Shown here: positions 43,931-56,380 of the stretch, in pieces | How the letters are laid out: every line of letters starts with the position of its first letter | Numbering within the stretch: the stretch's first letter is position 1 | From: Elymus sibiricus | Taxonomy: Eukaryota; Streptophyta; Magnoliopsida; Poales; Poaceae | Assembly (NCBI GenBank): GCA_039707655.1 | Contig: CM077676.1 | Span: 428,335,379 to 428,399,378 of the forward strand | DNA: 64,000 nucleotides | Reading direction: 5' to 3' | The notes under the pieces: generated by a model | What the model was told of the DNA's origin: nothing | What the model saw: the letters and a program-made list of their open reading frames with translations, nothing else | The model's database searches: none | Translations under genes and position numbers: made by a program

Positions 43931-45197
43931 TAGGTCTATGCGTAGATGAGATCTCGAGTAGAACACAAACGAGTTGTGGGCGTGGGTGTATACATATTGC
44001 TTGCCGTTACTAGTTGATATTTGATTCGGCGGTATTGTGAGATGAAGCGGCCCGGACCGACATTACGCGTACGCTTACGCGAGACAGGTTCCTTCAACTC
44101 ACATGTAACTTCGTTGCATAAAGATGGCTAGCGGGTGTCTGTCTCTCTCACTTTAGTTGAATCGATTTCAATGAAGAGGGTTCTTTTAGAAGATCAAAAA
44201 GCAATCACTACACCACGTTGTGGTTTTGCGTAGGTAAGAACGGTTCTTGCAAACCCGTAGCAGCCACGTAAAATTTGCAACAACAATTAGAGGACGTCTA
44301 ACTTGTTTTTGCAGGGTATGTTGTGATGTGATATGGCCAATTACATGATGAGATATATGTGATGTATGAGATGATCATGTGTTGTATAGAATATCACGAC
44401 TTGCATGTCGATGAGTACGGCAACTGGCAGGAGCCATAGAGTTGTCTTTAATTATTGTATGACCTGCGTGTCAATCATTAAGCGCTATGTAATGCTTTAC
44501 TTTATCGCTAAACGTTAGCAATAGTCGTGGAAGCAACAGTCGGCGCGACAACCTCATGGCGACACGTTGATGGAGATCAAGATGATGGAGATCATGGCGT
44601 CATGCCGGTGACGATGGAGATCATGCCGGTGCTTTGGAGATGGAGATCAAAAGCACAAGTTCATGGCCATATCATGTCACTTATGATTTGCATGTGATGT
44701 TAATCCTTTTATGCATCTTATTTTGCTTAGGACGACGGTAGCATTATAAGGTGATCCCTCACTTAAATTTCAAGATAAAATTGTGTTCTCCCCGAGTGTG
44801 CACCGTTGCGAAAGTTCGTCGTTTCGAGACACGCCGTGATGATCGGGTGTGATAGACTCTACGTTCACATACAACGGGTGTAAGCCATGTTGCACGTGCG
44901 GAACACTCGGGTTAAACTTGACGAGCCTAGCATGTACAGACATGGCCTCGGAACACAAGAGACCAAAAGGTCGAACATGAGTCATATAGTAGATATGATC
45001 AACATGAAGATGTTCACCATTGAAACCACCTCAACTCACGTGATGATCGGACTTGAGTTGGTGGATTTGGATCATGTTACACACGAATGATCGGAGGGAT
45101 GTCAATTTGAGTGGGAGTTTTTAAGTAATATGATTAACTAAACTCATTATCTAGAACAATAGTCTAAGTTGTCTTTGCTATATTTATGTTGTAGATC

Positions 45198-48100
45198 ATG
45201 GCTCGCGCAGTAGCACCCCTGAATTTTAATGCGTTCCTAGAGAAAGCTAAGTTGAAAGATGATGGAAGTAACTTTGTGGACTGGGCCCGTAATCTAAGGA
45301 TTATCCTTACGGCTTCCCAGAAGGCTTATGTCCTTGATGCACCGCTTGGTGATCCACCCGCTCCAGTTGAGTCTCTAGACGTTGTGAACGCCTGGCAGGC
45401 TCGTTCTGAAGATTACTCAATAGTTCAATGTGCAATATTGTATGGCTTAGAACCGGGACTTCAAAGACGTTTTGAACGTCATGGAGCATATGAGATGTTC
45501 CAGGAGTTGAAGTTTATCTTTCAGAAGAATGCCCGGATCGAGAGATATGAGATCTCCGATAAGTTCTATGCTTGCAAGATGGAGGAGAACGGGTCTATCA
45601 GTGATCATGTACTCAGAATGTCTGGGTACTCCACCCGTCTGGCTGAATTGGGGATGCCCCTTCCGCCAGAGGCTATCACTGACAGAGTTCATCAATCATT
45701 GCCACCTAGCTACAAGAGCTTCCTGTTGAACTATAACATGCACGGGATGAACAAGTCAGTCGCCGAGCTGTTTGCGATGCTGAAAGCCGCTGAGTCTGAA
45801 ATTTAGAAGGAGCATCAAGTGTTGATGGTCAATAAAACCACTAGTTTCAAGAAAAATGGCAAGGATAAGAAGGGTAACTCCAAGAAGAGTGGCAAAGCAG
45901 TTGCTCCTCTCATGAAGAAACCCAAGGCTGGACCCAAACCAGAAACTGTGTGCTTTCATTGCAAGGGAACTGGACACTGGAAGCGGAACTGCCCCAAGTA
46001 TTTGGCTGACAAGAAGGCGGCCAACAACAAACAAGGTATATATGATATACATGTTATTGATGTGTACCTTACCAACTCTCGTTGTAGTGCCTGGGTATTT
46101 GATACCGGTGCGGTTGCTCATATTTGCAACTCAAAACAGGAACTGCGGAATAGACGGGGGCTGGCAAAGGACGAAGTGACGATGCGCGTGGGAAATGGTT
46201 CCAAGGTTGATGTGATCGCCGTCGTCACGCTCGCTCTTCGATTACCATCGGGATTAGTGATGAACCTGAATAATTGTTATTTAGTGCCTGCGTTAAGCAT
46301 GAACATTATATCTGGATCTTGTTTATTGTGAGACGGTTACTCATTTAAATCAGAGAATAATGGTTGTTCTATTTATATGAGTAATATCTTTTATGGTCAT
46401 GCACCCAATGTAAAGGGTTTATTCTTATTGAATCTCGATAGTAATGATACACATGTTCATAACATTGATGCCAAAAGATGTAGAATTGATAATGATAATA
46501 CCACTTTCTTGTGGCACTGCCGTTTAGGTCATATTGGCGTAAAACGCATGAGGAAGCTCCATGCTGATGGACTTTTGGAGTCACTTGATTTTGAATCACT
46601 TGACACATGTGAGCCATGCCTCATGGGCAAGATGACTAAAACGCCGTTCTCTGGAACAATGGAACGGGCAAGTGACTTATTGGAAATCATACATACTGAT
46701 GTGTGCGGTCCGATGAGCATTGAGGCGCGCGGTGGTTATCGTTACTTTCTCACCTTCACTGATGACTTAAGTAGATATGGGTATATTTACTTAATGAAAC
46801 ACAAGTCTGAAACATTTGAAAAGTTCAAACAATTTCAGAGTGAAGTTGAGAATCATCGTAACAAGAAGATTAAATTCCTACGATCTGATCGAGGAGGAGA
46901 ATATCTGAGTAATGAGTTTGGCAGTCACTTAAGACAATGTGGAATTGTTTCACAACTGACACCGCCTGGAACACCACAGCGTAATGGTGTGTCCGAACGT
47001 CGTAATCGAACCTTATTGTATATGGTGCGATCTATGATGTCTCTTGCCGATTTTCCACTATCGTTTTGGGGTTATGCATTAGAGACAGCTGCATTCACTT
47101 TAAATAGGGCACCATCAAAATCCGTTGAGACGACGCCATATGAACTTTGGTTTGGCAAGAAGCCAAAGCTATAGTTTCTTAAAGTTTGGGAATGTGATGC
47201 TTATGTCAAAAAGCTTCAGCCTGAAAAGCTGGAACCCAAAGCGGAGAAATGCGTCTTCATAGGATACCCAAAAGAGACAGTTGGGTATACCTTCTACCTC
47301 AGATCCGAAGGCAAAGTGTTTGTCGCTAAAAACGGAACATTTCTTGAGAAAGAGTTTCTCTCGAAATAATTGAGTGGGAGGAAGATAGAACTTGATGAGG
47401 TTGTTGAACCTTTACTTCAACCTGAGAGTAGCGCAGCGCAGAAAGTTGTTTCTGTGGAGCCTACATTAGCTGAAGAGGAAGTTAATGATGATGATCATGA
47501 AGCTTTGGATCAAGTTGCTATCGAACCTCGTAGGTCGACAAGGACGCGTACTGCTCCTGAGTGGTACGGCAACCCTGTCTTAAAGGTCATGTTGTTAGAC
47601 AACGATGAACCTACGAGCTATGGAGAAGCGATGATGGGCCCGGATTCCGAGAAGTGGTTAGAGGCCATGAAATCCGAGATGGGATCCATGTATGAAAACA
47701 AAGTGTGGACTTTGGAAGTATTACCTGAAGGGCGTAAGGCCATTCAGAACAAATGGATCTTTAAGAGGAAGACGGACGCGGACGGTAATGTCACCGTCTA
47801 TAAAGCTCGGCTTGTGGCAAAGGGTTTCTCACAAGTTCAAGGAGTTGACTACGATGAGACCTTCTCACCCGTAGCGATGCTTAAGTCCGTTAGAATCATG
47901 TTAGCAATAGCTGCCTTTTTTCGATTATGAAATTTGGCAGATGGATGTCAAAACAGTGTTCCTTAACGGTTTCCTTAAGGAAGAGTTGTATATGATGCAA
48001 CCAGAAGGTTTTGTCGATCCAGAGAATGCTGACAAAGTTTGCAAACTCCAGCGATCCATTTATGGACTGGTGCAAGCATCTCGGAGTTGGAATCTTCGCT

Positions 48101-49182
48101 TTGATGAGGTGATCAAAGCGTTCGAGTTTATACAAGTTTACGGAGAAGCTTGTATTTACAAGAAAGTGAGTGGGAGCTCTATAGCGTTTCTAATATTATA
48201 TGTGGATGACATATTACTGATTGGAAACAATATAGAAATGTTGGAAAGCGTGAAGGAATATTTGAACAAGAGTTTTTCAATGAAGGACCTAGGAGAAGCT
48301 GCTTTCATATTAGGCATCAAGATCTATAGAGATAGATCGAGACGCTTAATAGGACTTTCACAAAGCACATACCTTGACAAAGTTTTGAAGAAGTTCAAAA
48401 TGGATCAGTCCAAGAAGGGGTTCTTGCCTGTTTTGCAAGGTGTGAAGTTGAGTAAGACTCAATGCCCAGTGACTGCAGAAGATAGAGAAAAGATGAGTGT
48501 CATCCCCTATGCTTCAGCCATAGGCTCTATCATGTATGCAATGCTGTGCACAAGACCCGATGTCAGCCATGCCATAAGTATGGTCGGAAGGTTTCAAAGT
48601 GATCCAGGAATGGAACACTGGACGGCGGTCAAGAATATCCTGAAGTACCTGAAAAGGACTAAGGACATGTTTCTCGTTTATGTAGGTGATCAAGAGCTCG
48701 TCGTAAAGGGTTACGTCGATGCAAGCTTTGACACTGATCCGGATGACTCTAAGTCACAAACCGGATACGTATTTATTCTTAATGGGGGTGCGGTTAGCTG
48801 GTGCAGTTCCAAACAGAGCGTGGTAGCTGATTCTACATGCGAAGCGGAGTACATCGCTGCCTCGGAGGCGGCGAAGGAAGGTGTCTGGATGAAGGAGTTC
48901 ATGACAGATCTTGGAGTAGTGCCTAGTGCACTTAACCCAATGACTCTGTTTTGTGATAATACTGGTGCCATTGCTCTAGCCAAGGAACCAAGATTTCACA
49001 AGAGTACCAGACACATAAAGCGACGCTTCAATTCCATCCGCGATTACATCAAGGAGGACGACATAAATATTTGCAAAGTACACACGGATCTGAATGTTGC
49101 AGATCCGATGACTAAACCTCTTCCAAGGGCTAAACATGAACAACACCAGAACTGCATGGGTGTTCGATTCATTACAATGTAA
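45198..49182 (+). pseudogene. BARE/Angela gag-pol, four stops and one frameshift
   Basis: Starts at ATG 45198 (MARAVAPLNF) and ends GVRFITM at 49182, collinear with the intact copy at 28738-32718. Breaks relative to that copy: TAG at 45804 (Gln codon), TGA at 46329 (Arg codon), TAG at 47172 (Ser codon), TAA at 47367 (Glu codon), and one extra T in the run at 47916-47921 that shifts the frame before the reverse transcriptase core. Zinc knuckle, DTGA, SDRGGEY, YVDD and TCEAEY are still readable. The element cannot make a full polyprotein, but its LTRs, primer site and packaging leader look usable in trans. Confidence 0.93.
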
Positions 49183-49232
49183 ATCACATAGTGATGTGAA
49201 CTAGATTATTGACTCTAGTGCAAGTGGGAGAC

Positions 49233-51041
49233 TATTGGAAATATGCCCTAGAGGCAATAATAAATTGGTTATTATTATATTTCCTTGTTCATGATAATCG
49301 TTTATTATCCATGCTATAATTGTATTGATTGGAAACTCAAATACATGTGTGGGTACATAGACAACACTGTGTCCCTAGTAAGCCTCTAGTTGACTAGCTC
49401 GTTGATCAGAGATGGTTAAGGTTTCCTAGCCATTGACATGAGATGTCATTTGATAACGGGATCACATCATTAGGAGAATGATGTGATGGACAAGACCCAA
49501 ACTACGAACGTAGCATATGATCGTGTCAGTTTATTGCTATTGTTTTCTGCATGTCAAGTATCTGTTCCTTTGACCATGAGATCATGCAACTCCCTGACAT
49601 CGGAGGAATACCTTGTGTGTATCAAACGTCGCAACGTAACTGGGTGACTATAAAGGTGCTCTACAGGTATCTCCGAGGGTGTCTGTTGGGTTGGCATGGA
49701 TCAAGACTGGGATTTGTTACTCCGTGTAACGGAGAGGTATCTCAGGGCCCACTCGGTAATACAACATCACAATGAGCCTTGCAAGCAATGTGACTAAAGT
49801 GTTAGCCACGAGATCTTGTATTACGGAACGAGTAAAGAGACTTGCCGGTAACGAGATTGAACTAGGTATAGAGATACCGACGATCGAATCTCGGGCAAGT
49901 AACATACCGAAGAACAAAGGGAACAGTATACGGGATTAACTGAATCCTTGACATAGAGGTTCGACCGATAAAGATCTTCGTAGAATATGTAGGAGCCAAT
50001 ATGGGCATCCAGGTCCCGCTATTGGTTATTGATCGTAGAGGTGTCTCGGTCATGTCTACATAGTTCTCGAACCCGCAGGGTCTACACACTTAACGTTTGG
50101 TGACGATTAGTATAGTTGAGTTATTTTGTTGGTGACCGAAGGTTGTTCGGAGTCCCGGATAAGATCCCGGACATGACGAGGATCTCCGGAAGAGTCCGGA
50201 GGTAAAGATTGATATATGTGATAATAGTGTTTTGGTTTCCGGAAGGGTTCCGGAATTCACCGGAAGAGGTTCCGGATGTTTCCCGAAATGTTCGGATACG
50301 ATAACGCTTTATTTGGGCCAAGGGGTAAAGCCCACGAGGCTTAGGCAAGGTGCAAAAGGAAGTTTTGCTGGCGTCTAGGGCGGTACTACCGCTTATCGTA
50401 AGCGGTACTACCGCTACAGGCGGTACTACCGCTTATCGTAAGCGGTACTACCGCTTGTGCGCGGTACTGCAGGGATCCGAGTTGGACTCTTTCCCTGCGG
50501 GCCAAACCGACCTTGTGCGGGCAAAACCGACCTGGAGGAAGCTTTTACTCCAAGTTTAGACCCCAAGGCTCAACATATAAATAGAGGAGCAGGGCTAGCA
50601 CACGGGACACATTAATATTTCCCCAAGCCGTGTGCGGCAACCCTAACCCTCTAGTTCCTCCGTCATAATCTCCGTAGCGCTTGGCGAAGCCCTGCAGAGA
50701 TTGTTCCTCACCACCATCACCACGCCGTCGTGCTGCCGGAACTCATCTACTACTTCATCATCGCTCGCTGGATCGAGGAGGTGAAGGCGTCATCAAGCCG
50801 TACGTGTGTTGAACGCGGAGGTGCCGTCCGTTCGGCACTAGTTCGTGATCGGATCGAGGGACGACTTGCGATTTGGATCGCGGAGACGTTCGACTACATC
50901 AACCGCGTTTCTTAACGCTTCCGCTTAGCGATCTACAAGGGTATGTAGATTCACTCTCCCTCTCGTAGATGCTCATCACCATGGATAGATCTTGTGTGTG
51001 CGTAGGAAAAAAATTTGTTTCCCATGCAACGTTCCCCAACA
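49233..51041 (+). repeat. 3' LTR of plus-strand BARE/Angela element
   Basis: 1809 bp, starts TATTGGAAATATGCCC (TG changed to TA) and ends GTTCCCCAACA, followed by target duplication TCTAT at 51042-51046. Confidence 0.92.
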
Positions 51042-51108
51042 TCTATTGCAGTTCTTTCCTCTACATTCTATAGTAGTATTTTCCGATGATATACAGAATT
51101 AACTTGTA

Positions 51109-51365
51109 CTCCCCACGTTCCATAATGTAGTACATATACTTTTTTTGAGAAGTCAAACCTCACAAACTTTGACCAAGTTTGTGGAGAAAAACATTTACAT
51201 CTAGAATGCCAAATATATATGATTAGATTAATCATGAGATGTAGTTTCATATTTTATATATTTGGTATTGCGCGTGTAAATAGTTTTCTTTATAAACTTG
51301 GTCAAAGTTTGCAAACTTTGACTTTTCAAAAAATCTATATGCACTACATTATGGAATGGAGGGAG
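51109..51365. mobile_element. Stowaway-type MITE (257 bp)
   Basis: Ends CTCCCCACGTTCCATAATGTAG and its complement CATTATGGAATGGAGGGAG, flanked by TA on both sides (51107-51108 and 51366-51367). Internal sequence carries inverted AAACTTTGACCAAGTTT-like arms. It has no coding capacity. It lies in intron 4 of the FPG relic, about 60 bases before exon 5. Confidence 0.88.
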
Positions 51366-52862
51366 TACTATTTTCGTATGATACCATACCTAACATCTTG
51401 CCTTTTTTTTAATGAGCAGAGCTTCATATGAGGCATTGGTAATTGGATTGCAGATGATGTGCTTTACGGAGTAATGGTACAAAAATTTGTGAGGCTTGCA
51501 CCAAGTGAAAAACTTGAACTTTGAATTTGTTATGGGCGTGGAAATGTACGGGTCCTAGGACATATGGTTGGACAGTCGCCCTTGATTGTTGAGGCATGGT
51601 TGTACAAGACGGGAAGGTACTATGAATTTATTTTGTTATTCATTGCTTACCTCCAGCTAGTATTCAAAAAGGTATTAATAGCCATGCCATGAACCTGAAG
51701 CAATCTGATCATATCCCTAACAGTTTTGGCTAACACACCTAGGAGATAAAGTTGCCACTGTTCAATATATAGAACTGTTGCATCTTCTGCACTTGTTGTC
51801 TCAGTACTGCTTGGCCGTAACAGAGTTCATGTTATTCTTTGTAGTCGAAAACCCATCCATTGGAGATTGCTTCAAAGCCTAACAAAGGAGAGTTGTGAAG
51901 CACTACACCAAAGCATCCAAGAGGTTACTCTAAATCTATAATTGTTTTGAGTAACTGTACTGTACTATTGTATTTACCTTGCAGAATACTTGTGTCTTGA
52001 CCCTATAAATTATTAGGTTGTGAAATATGCTGTCGGTGTTGATGCTGATTGTGATCGCTTACCTGTGGAATGGTTGTTTCATCACCGCTGGGGCAAGAAG
52101 CCTGGTAAAGTCGATGGTGAGTTTATAAAGGAAAAAAAGTGGTAGTCTTGAACAAGGCCACATCCATTATTTGAGAAAATTGGTCACCGCTGGAGCTCAT
52201 CGTAGTTTTGCATTTCATAAGATGAACTGCGACAATTATGCAGGATACCGGAATGTTAGTAATTATGTGGTCCAGTTTGTTATCCTTTGGTCCTCATTAG
52301 ATTTATCCAATTTCTGGTTAATGCAGGAAAGAAAATTGAATTCATAACTGTTGGTGGCAGGGTGAGCAACACTACTTCACTACCACACCTTCTACCATCG
52401 TAAATCTATCCAACCCTCTGATTTGTACTCTCTCTATTAGGCTATACAGCCTATGTGCCACAACTGCAGAAGCTGACTGGGACCCAATATAACAAAAAGG
52501 TAGTGGCTAGCCCAGGGCAAGTGAGCGAGTATGGTGATGCCAAGGAAGCAAGGGTAGAAGGAGAAGATGATGACAATTTGAAGCCAAGAAAGAGGGTGGA
52601 AACATTCAAGACTGCCAGAGGACAGCAAAACAAGGATGTCATACGTGCCCCCTCCAAAAAAACAAGAAAAACTTCTGGTGGCAAGAAGAAACCTAGCATT
52701 AAACATGGCGGCAAAGATGATGTCGAGACTATGGAACCAAACAAAGCCGGTGCCGATAGCAATGATGAGCATGGTTTAGACGAGCCTACTGCTAAGATGC
52801 GCAAGGTATCAGACCGAGGTACACGAAATTCGTCCAAGAATAAATCGAAAACTACCAAATAA

Positions 52863-53400
52863 TTAATCTGAAAGAAGATGAAAGAAATTCAGTGTATGTT
52901 GGTTCCACGTTGTCAAACGTCGCCTCTTCCTCCTCTCCCATCTCCTATTCCACCCGAACCCCTGCTCCTCGCCCGATCTCCGGTACTCCGCAATTCCGTC
53001 CTGCCGCCGTTGAGCGCCACAGTCCATCCCACCTCGTCGCCCTGGTAAGTCTCCTCCTCCGCCTCTCCTCTCTTCTCCCCTCTCTCACAAACTTCCTGTA
53101 ACCCTAACCCTAACCTCACCTGAACACCAGGGTCGGTACCACATCCACAAGCACACCGGATCCGGACATCTCCAGAGGAGATTGACGACCTCTGACCTCC
53201 CTCCTGAGACCTGCACCTCGTCCCTGATCTTAGAGGACAACAACTTTGCAAGGTACAATCTTTCACCAAAAAAAAAACTTTGCAAGGTACAAGTCTCACC
53301 ATAGTTTTTGTACCGATGGAAACATTTGGTCGAAGTTCTATTATCATTGGCTATTCAAGGATCTTTGTTCATGCTCTTCTCAGATGTTAGGCTAGGTGTA
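52863..53400. other. Unassigned, with an exon-like patch
   Basis: 52920-53043 is C/T-rich and ends in a good donor CCCTG|GTAAGTC. A matching acceptor AACACCAG precedes 53132. The product has no recognisable domain. CCCTAACCCTAACCT near 53101 resembles a telomere repeat only briefly. Could be a 5' UTR relic or a captured fragment. Confidence 0.3.
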
Positions 53401-54236
53401 TCTCTAGTTCTCTACTCCTAAAGGGGGAGTTTGTACGTCGTTCATCCCCTCCACCGCACCACCGACCGAAGGAAGACATCAACCCCACCGATTTTTATCT
53501 TCTCAACTCCTAAAGCGGGAGTTTGTACGTCGTTCGTGCCCTCCACCGCACCACCAATCGAAGGAAGACATCAACCCAACCGATTTTTATCCTAAGAAAG
53601 CCCACCTTCTCCCGCATCTGGTTTTTTATTAGCGATTTTTCCTGCCATACGAGGCCAGATCGCATAATTTAAGGACGCCAGTTTTCTGCATGCTATCCCA
53701 CCAAATCAATCTCTTTCTCCCGAAATTTCTTGCGCCCATACGCTCGATCCATAATTCCTGAAATTTCTTAGCGGAACACTCTCTCTACGCTCTCGGCACC
53801 TTCATCTTCCTCATGAACTCTTCCACGAACGCCGGTGAGCACTACATGGTGTTGCTGTCGGGTAGACCTCAGCATCGCGATGGCGCAGTTGAGTAAGAGG
53901 TGGAGCACCACGGCGGCGTGGCTGCAGCCTCATATATGCCAAGATCGGCATGAACAACCTGCCATGTTTTTTGGTTGCCTCTGGCGCTGATGGACGATGT
54001 AGGGCCATGCTCTCGTCCCCTCCAGTGAGGAGCGCTCACCTCCGTCATCTCCTCTTCGCTACGTGGTCTAGACTCCAGAGGCCCGCTGACTACGGAGGCG
54101 ACGGATCTCCCGGCGATGATGACCGCCATCCTTGTCTCTCTTGGTGGAGGCCTCACGGCCATCGGCATCGTATAGCTCTCCCACACCAACGCAATTCAGA
54201 TTCACTAGTCATCAACCCGTGCATCTGCACGGGCTA
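53401..54236 (+). mobile_element. Helitron-like candidate (non-autonomous)
   Basis: The left side has TCTCTAGTTCTCTACTCCTAA after an A, similar to the 5' TCTCTA start of plant Helitrons. The right side has a perfect hairpin CCCGTGC-ATCT-GCACGGG followed at once by CTAG (54233-54236). The base after CTAG is G rather than the expected T, and no gap separates hairpin and CTAG, so the call is weak. Inside are a 92 bp tandem duplication and GC-rich patches that may be gene fragments (53800-54180). Confidence 0.35.
53415..53600. repeat. Tandem duplication, 92 bp x 2
   Basis: CTCCTAAAG(G/C)GGGAGTTTGTACG begins at 53415 and 53507, followed in both by CCTCCACCGCACCACC and ATCAACCC(C/A)ACCGATTTTTATC. 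Confidence 0.85.
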
Positions 54237-56380
54237 GGTATTTTTTATATAACCCCTTTTTATAAATAAGGATTCCATTATTTATTCTTGTATGTAAACT
54301 TTGTAGACACTAAATAGTAAAAACAAATGAATGTTATATGTTCTATATTTTTTTTCTTCAGTATAGTTTTACTCAGATATTTTAACGGATTGTCCAAGGA
54401 TGAAATATGACGGCTAAACCGTAGTGCAGATACACACACCATGATTCACAAAGAACATCATACAATTGTTGTAGTTGTGGTGAAATGGCTACATACTTGA
54501 TGAAAAAGTGGTGTTGTGAACATGACTAGGGCTCTAGTACTACAAACACAGTAAGACACATCCAATCAGGAGATCTCTAATCAAGTGAATTAAAGACCAT
54601 GGTCATGGATATCTCCACCATGGTCACTTACAAAACCTTTAGATCTTTCCAGTAGTTAGTGTACACATCCAATCAGGGCTAGCAGTACGTAGTTACCCTT
54701 AGTTCTCTGTCAACATCTGACATTTTTCTCCTTGTGTACAATGTGAACATAGTTTAATATTAGATAAAAGGGCAACCTACACACATAACCTTTTTACGCT
54801 GAATGACTCATGGAAAAACAAATCAATTTAGAATACATTAGAATGCTAATTCTCTAGGTACAAATCAAACTTGTGTATAATTAATTTTGTGCTAATATAA
54901 TGTCAGTGTCATGAATGGAGCTATAAATAGCGTGTTAAAAAGTATTGTGAACAAAGAAGCAATCTAATAGTACAGCCGCATTTGAATGCATACTACACTA
55001 AGAGTGACTATCTATTAGATATTTCGCAAGATGCGTCTTACTTTATCTAGGAAATGTAGAAGATTGCATGGGAGAACTAAGTTTTAGTAGGATTTCCTAA
55101 ATATAAAATAATACAAATTTAGCTAGAATAGTGTATGTACAATAGATGCAACCTTGCAGAACGGACTATCGTCCTAGCCATATCAGCTTCACTAAATAAT
55201 TCTTGTTAAACTTAACAAACACACCAATGTTTCATGCTGTCAGACCGCCAATTATTCTAAAGCCACTCGGGCGAAAATATTTGGGTCGTCATGAACTTGC
55301 AAGTCAAAATTATATTGATCTTATCAGATCAATTCAATGCATGACCCATAGCTAAGAAAAATTGTTCTAGATCTGGCATGACCATGTAGGGAAGTGGACA
55401 CGCTTAGCGCTTACCAGCAGGTCACGGCTGCTTCCCACAGCTGTACGAACTTGGCGCTGGCCAGCGCTACCGCTGAAGTTTAATCTATCACAGTACGGAG
55501 AGTCAATGGGGCGAGAAAGAGACATGCGTCAAACTATTAGCTAATTCCATGCCAGCACCCAAACATATGAACTACCCAAATCTAAAGCACACGCAGAGTA
55601 ATATCAAGCCTACCTAGGAGTGTCCGTGTCTGGAGGAATTACTGCAGCAGGCATGTATAGGTATTTAATAGAAGCTCCTGGCATGTGCCGCCCTAGGCAC
55701 TTCACTTTGTCGGGACAACATGCTCATGAGCTTCTTTTGCAACTGATCTGCAGGTTTCGTTCTCCTTAAAGTACATGCCTGGTTAGTGTTTTTATTTCGT
55801 GGAGATCTTCTAGGTTTATTTCCCTCTAAGAATCCAGAAATCATCCACACGTCTGCTTCTAGACTAGAATAAGAAAATAAGATCCATAAATAAGTAAGGA
55901 AAACGAATTTTGTTCCTCACGGCTGATTGCAGATTGCTAACACCACAAAATTCTGGTGCTTACCAAATAAACCCTCCATCAAATATTCTGGCCGTCAACA
56001 TAGCATGCGTGCCGGAGAGTCCATCGAGAATCATCGCCTGCTCCACATCTTGTTGTGGGTTGTTGCTACAAATCAGATCTGAGCACATGGGTGATAAGTG
56101 CCATGGAAGATCGGCTGTTCCAGCCTTCCGTGGAGGCGCATGAACTCTCCTCCCACTTGTACCGGCCAATCAACCGGGGGAAGGACGCAACATCTGCTCG
56201 TTTTCTTCCTTTTATCACGGAAGGAGATGGAAAGAGATTAGATGCGTTTTTTCTCTTCGCTCCTACTATTTTTATTAGGAAAGGAAACGTAAAGAGAGGA
56301 GTCAGGTTGCCTCACGCAGGTGGAATTGCTGGAGCGGGCCTCATGATCATCCGATGGCTGTTAATTGATTATTACTCAAT
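54237..56380. other. Unassigned intergenic DNA
   Basis: AT-rich, no frame longer than about 110 codons and none with recognisable content. 55900-56380 is somewhat more GC-rich, with no gene identified. Confidence 0.4.

Larger units (their letters stand above)
42109..51041 (+). mobile_element. BARE-1/WIS/Angela-type Copia element, full length, mutated
   Basis: 8933 bp, flanked by TCTAT (42104-42108 and 51042-51046). LTRs 42109-43917 and 49233-51041, both 1809 bp; primer-binding site 43919-43930; leader; gag-pol relic 45198-49182; polypurine tract CAAGTGGGAGAC at 49221-49232. About a dozen single-base differences plus a rearranged A/T run separate the LTRs. The right LTR begins TA instead of TG. 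It sits 20 bases after a splice donor, in intron 4 of the FPG relic, in the same orientation as that gene and opposite to the copy at 26827-35822. Confidence 0.95.
40648..52862 (+). pseudogene. FPG1: Formamidopyrimidine-DNA glycosylase (FPG/MutM-like), 5'-truncated pseudogene
   Basis: Exons by eye: 40648-40699, 40812-40869, 41808-41876, 41963-42088, 51420-51470, 51845-51923, 52017-52116, 52327-52361, 52441-52862. They encode the plant FPG order: MAGVIYIKRVAVTKYK, NSTDEWPSKYSKFFVE, LDDGLEFSFTDK, LGPDALFEPMSVDNFVDSL, GIGNWIADDVLY, DADCDRLPVEWLFHHRWGKK, KKIEFITVGG, AYVPQLQKLTGTQ, then a Lys-rich tail with PSKKTRKTSGGKKK to a stop at 52862. An active enzyme excises oxidised purines using the N-terminal Pro; here the MPELPE exon is absent. 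TGA at 51429-51431 and one extra base near 51875 break the frame, and the last acceptor does not keep phase. Intron 1 starts with GC. Intron 4 holds a BARE/Angela element and a MITE. Confidence 0.88.

Noticed and set aside
52455..52862. Separate Lys-rich 135-codon gene starting at GTG
   Set aside because: It is the last exon of the FPG relic, beginning with the conserved PQLQKLTGTQ.
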